Assembly (NCBI GenBank): GCA_965215035.1
Contig: OZ244040.1
Location: 3,596,001-3,660,000 of the forward strand
Reading direction: 5' to 3'
From: Azophilus sp965215035
GTDB lineage: Bacteria > Pseudomonadota > Gammaproteobacteria > Pseudomonadales > Azotimanducaceae
Length of the DNA stretch: 64,000 nucleotides
The notes beneath the pieces were generated by a model. The model was not told the DNA's origin. It made no database searches and was given only the letters and a program-made list of their open reading frames with translations. How positions within the stretch are numbered: position 1 is the first letter of the stretch; every line of letters begins with the position of its first letter. Of this stretch, positions 62,068 to 64,000 are shown piece after piece. Position numbers and translations under genes: made by a program.

Positions 62068-64000
62068 ATGTTCCGTATAAATCTTTTGTGTCGCGCCGCA
62101 CTGGGCGCTGCAATTCTGGTCATGGCCCTGGGCACCGCGCTGGTGCCGGCCCCGGCATTTGGCCAGAACATCATAGAGGAAGTGCTGGTTACGGCACGGA
62201 AACGCACGGAGAACCTGCAGGACGTGCCGGCCGCCGTCAGCGCCTACAGCGGGGAGGAGCTGCGGGACCAGGGTGTGGACAACATCGTCGAGGTCGCCCG
62301 CCTGGCCCCCAACCTGACGGTCAACGAGACCAGCGGCCTGATCGCCGGGACGATTCAGATATTCATTCGGGGCATCGGCAACGACCCGGGTTTCGACCAG
62401 GGCGTGGGCATCTATGTTGACGACCTGTATCTGAACCACACGGGTGGTGCGTTGCTCGATGTGTACGACGTGGCGCGCATCGAGGTGCTGAAGGGGCCCC
62501 AGGGCAACCTCTATGGCCGCAACACCACCGGCGGGGCGGTCAAGTATGTAAGCCGGGAACCCGATAACGAAACTCGCTTTCGTCTAGAGGGCAAGTTGGG
62601 CGAGGACAGTTTGCGCAAGGTTCGGGCCAACCTCTCCGGGGCACTGGTGGAAGATGCGCTGTTCGCCTCCTTCGCGGTCTCCAAGATCGACGACGACGGC
62701 TACCAGACTAACCTGTACGACGGTGGGGAGTTCGCCGCCCAGGACAAGCTGGCCATGCGCGGAACCCTGATCTGGCAGGCGGCAGAGTCGCTGCGCTTCA
62801 AGCTGGTGGGCGATACGCTGCGGGACGATTCCGACCCGCGCATCCCAACCCGGGTTGCCGTCCACCTCGGCGGGCCCGCCGGGCTGGGCGCATTCGGGGC
62901 GCTGCTGAGCACCGCGAACCAATTCGTTCCCGGGGCCGCGTTTCTGCCCCCGGGCGAGGCCCTCGACACCAGCCTGCCGATGGATGTAGATAACGTAAAC
63001 ACCGCCTTCATCGCCGGCGGCTTCGATGAATACAAGCTCGACACCAGCGGCCTGTCGCTGACCATGGACTGGAACTTGGACGATGCCTGGTCGCTGAAAT
63101 CCGTCACCGGGCTGCGCACCGGCAAGAACAACTACCCATTCGACTTCGACGGCAGCCACCAGGTGTTCATCAACACCTTGCAGCAGTGGGATACGGAGGA
63201 TTTCTCCCAGGAACTGCAACTGCACTACAGGAGTGGCAAGGCGAATGCCGTGGCCGGTTTCTACTACCTGAACGGTGATTTCGAGAACGTCTCGCTGACC
63301 ACGCAGACGCCCTACCTGCGTTTGCTCACCACCCATGTAAAGCGCACCCACCAGGATGACCGGGGGCTTAAATCCACCTCGGTGTACGCGAATATCGACT
63401 GGGATCTGAACGACCGTTGGCAGTTCTCCCTGGGCGGGCGCTATACCACCGACAAGAAGAACATCGACCAGGTTGCGGATGTCACGCTGACACAGCACAT
63501 TGCCGCCTTTGTGAACCTGCCGGGCCTGGAACAGGCACCGCTGGTGCTTTCGCCGCTGGGCGCGGCCATTGTGCCCAACCTGCCGTTCTTCAGTTTCTTT
63601 CTGCCGCATCGAGACCTGGCGGGAAACATCATCGGCCTCGGTAATAGCGAAACCACCATCGTCTACCCGGAAAACAAGATCGGCGACGACAAGTGGTCCG
63701 AGTTCACGCCGAGCGCCAAGCTGAGCTATCGCGCTTCGGCAAACATCCTTTGGTATGCGGGTGTGGCGACCGGTTTCAAGTCCGGCGGATTCGACTTTAC
63801 CGGCAGCGCCTACAACGCCCTGGCCTATGAACCGGAAACGGTGACCTCCTATTCCGCCGGCGTGAAAACCACCCTGCTGGACGGCTCGCTGCGCTTCAAT
63901 GCCGAGGCCTTCCTAAACAACTACAAGGAAAAGCAGTTCGCCGTGGTTGGCCTGGACGAACAAAGCGGAACCCTGGTGCAGACTTCGGATAACGTGGGTG
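62068..64000 (+). CDS. TonB-dependent receptor (3' end outside window)
   Basis: Partial, 644 codons visible; still open at the window edge. GGAGG lies 10 bases before ATG 62068 (4 bases before an in-frame GTG at 62062). Signal peptide AAILVMALGTALVPAPAFGQ, then TonB box IIEEVLVTARKR. Plug motifs: NLQDVPAAVSAYSGEELRDQ, FIRGIGNDPGFDQGVGIYVD, RIEVLKGPQGNLYGRNTTGG and VKYVSREP. The YGRNTTGGA plug and YVDDLY segment are typical of the large receptor subfamily seen in marine and freshwater heterotrophs for organic ligands. The barrel follows with SLGGRYTTDKKNID and YAGVATGFKSGGFDF. Confidence 0.9.
   Translation, partial: MFRINLLCRAALGAAILVMALGTALVPAPAFGQNIIEEVLVTARKRTENLQDVPAAVSAYSGEELRDQGVDNIVEVARLAPNLTVNETSGLIAGTIQIFIRGIGNDPGFDQGVGIYVDDLYLNHTGGALLDVYDVARIEVLKGPQGNLYGRNTTGGAVKYVSREPDNETRFRLEGKLGEDSLRKVRANLSGALVEDALFASFAVSKIDDDGYQTNLYDGGEFAAQDKLAMRGTLIWQAAESLRFKLVGDTLRDDSDPRIPTRVAVHLGGPAGLGAFGALLSTANQFVPGAAFLPPGEALDTSLPMDVDNVNTAFIAGGFDEYKLDTSGLSLTMDWNLDDAWSLKSVTGLRTGKNNYPFDFDGSHQVFINTLQQWDTEDFSQELQLHYRSGKANAVAGFYYLNGDFENVSLTTQTPYLRLLTTHVKRTHQDDRGLKSTSVYANIDWDLNDRWQFSLGGRYTTDKKNIDQVADVTLTQHIAAFVNLPGLEQAPLVLSPLGAAIVPNLPFFSFFLPHRDLAGNIIGLGNSETTIVYPENKIGDDKWSEFTPSAKLSYRASANILWYAGVATGFKSGGFDFTGSAYNALAYEPETVTSYSAGVKTTLLDGSLRFNAEAFLNNYKEKQFAVVGLDEQSGTLVQTSDNVG

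Overview
The window comes from a GC-rich diderm bacterium, most likely a heterotrophic (possibly marine) gammaproteobacterium. It has two TonB-dependent receptors, a TRAP transporter, MlaA/MlaC-type envelope lipid proteins, a Pal-like domain and an autotransporter barrel, all outer-membrane hallmarks. It also carries part of the coenzyme F420 pathway, which is uncommon in this group. No rRNA, tRNA or CRISPR array was seen.

Layout. (1) 1-8869, minus strand: one operon, tatT-dctP-dctQ-dctM-mlaC-mlaA-RND-sulfatase. Its last six genes are joined by 4-base start/stop overlaps. It links a TatT-type TRAP importer to lipid-trafficking proteins, so the cargo is probably hydrophobic. (2) 9087-11256, plus: an alpha/beta hydrolase and a cyclopropane-fatty-acid synthase-like methyltransferase. 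(3) 11292-15963: an F420 block with an LLM-class F420-dependent oxidoreductase facing npdG-cofE-cofD-cofC. A 125-bp tandem duplication at the cofE/cofD junction creates a 41-codon chimeric ORF. (4) 16106-18640, minus: a TonB receptor. (5) 18995-46699, minus: a single 27.7-kb gene for a giant Calx-beta surface protein of at least 9234 residues. It has about 26 double Calx-beta units of ~680 bp, punctuated by variant blocks, then a Pal/OmpA-like domain inside 93-bp repeats, then a C-terminal autotransporter barrel. Its reading frame stays open upstream, without a usable start codon, into a run of 22 G (C on the coding strand) at 47059-47080. Only tract lengths of 20, 23, 26 and so on would join it to an upstream ORF starting at 47286. 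This looks like a phase-variation switch that is OFF in the sequence given. (6) 47441-53246, minus: a catabolic cluster with a nitrilase-like two-domain amidase, an unknown protein, an acyl-CoA-dehydrogenase-fold oxidoreductase, an isochorismatase-like amidase and an FAD monooxygenase, probably for a nitrogen-containing organic compound. (7) 53676-59537, plus: a 7-TM protein, an MFS transporter, a glutathione S-transferase, a 6-TM protein and two alpha/beta hydrolases. (8) 59678-61108: a membrane-anchored heptad-repeat coiled coil, and an Asp/Glu racemase-family protein lacking the expected cysteines. (9) 61109-62067: a repeat-rich gap. (10) 62068-64000: a second TonB receptor, cut by the window edge.

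Intergenic DNA carries several repeat families: a palindromic ~80-bp element in three copies (one with a 14-bp flanking duplication), an inverted pair of MITE-like units, and a second dispersed repeat. The strongest candidates for new biology are the poly-C switch on the giant Calx-beta/Pal/autotransporter gene, the topology of that protein, and the TRAP-Mla-RND operon.
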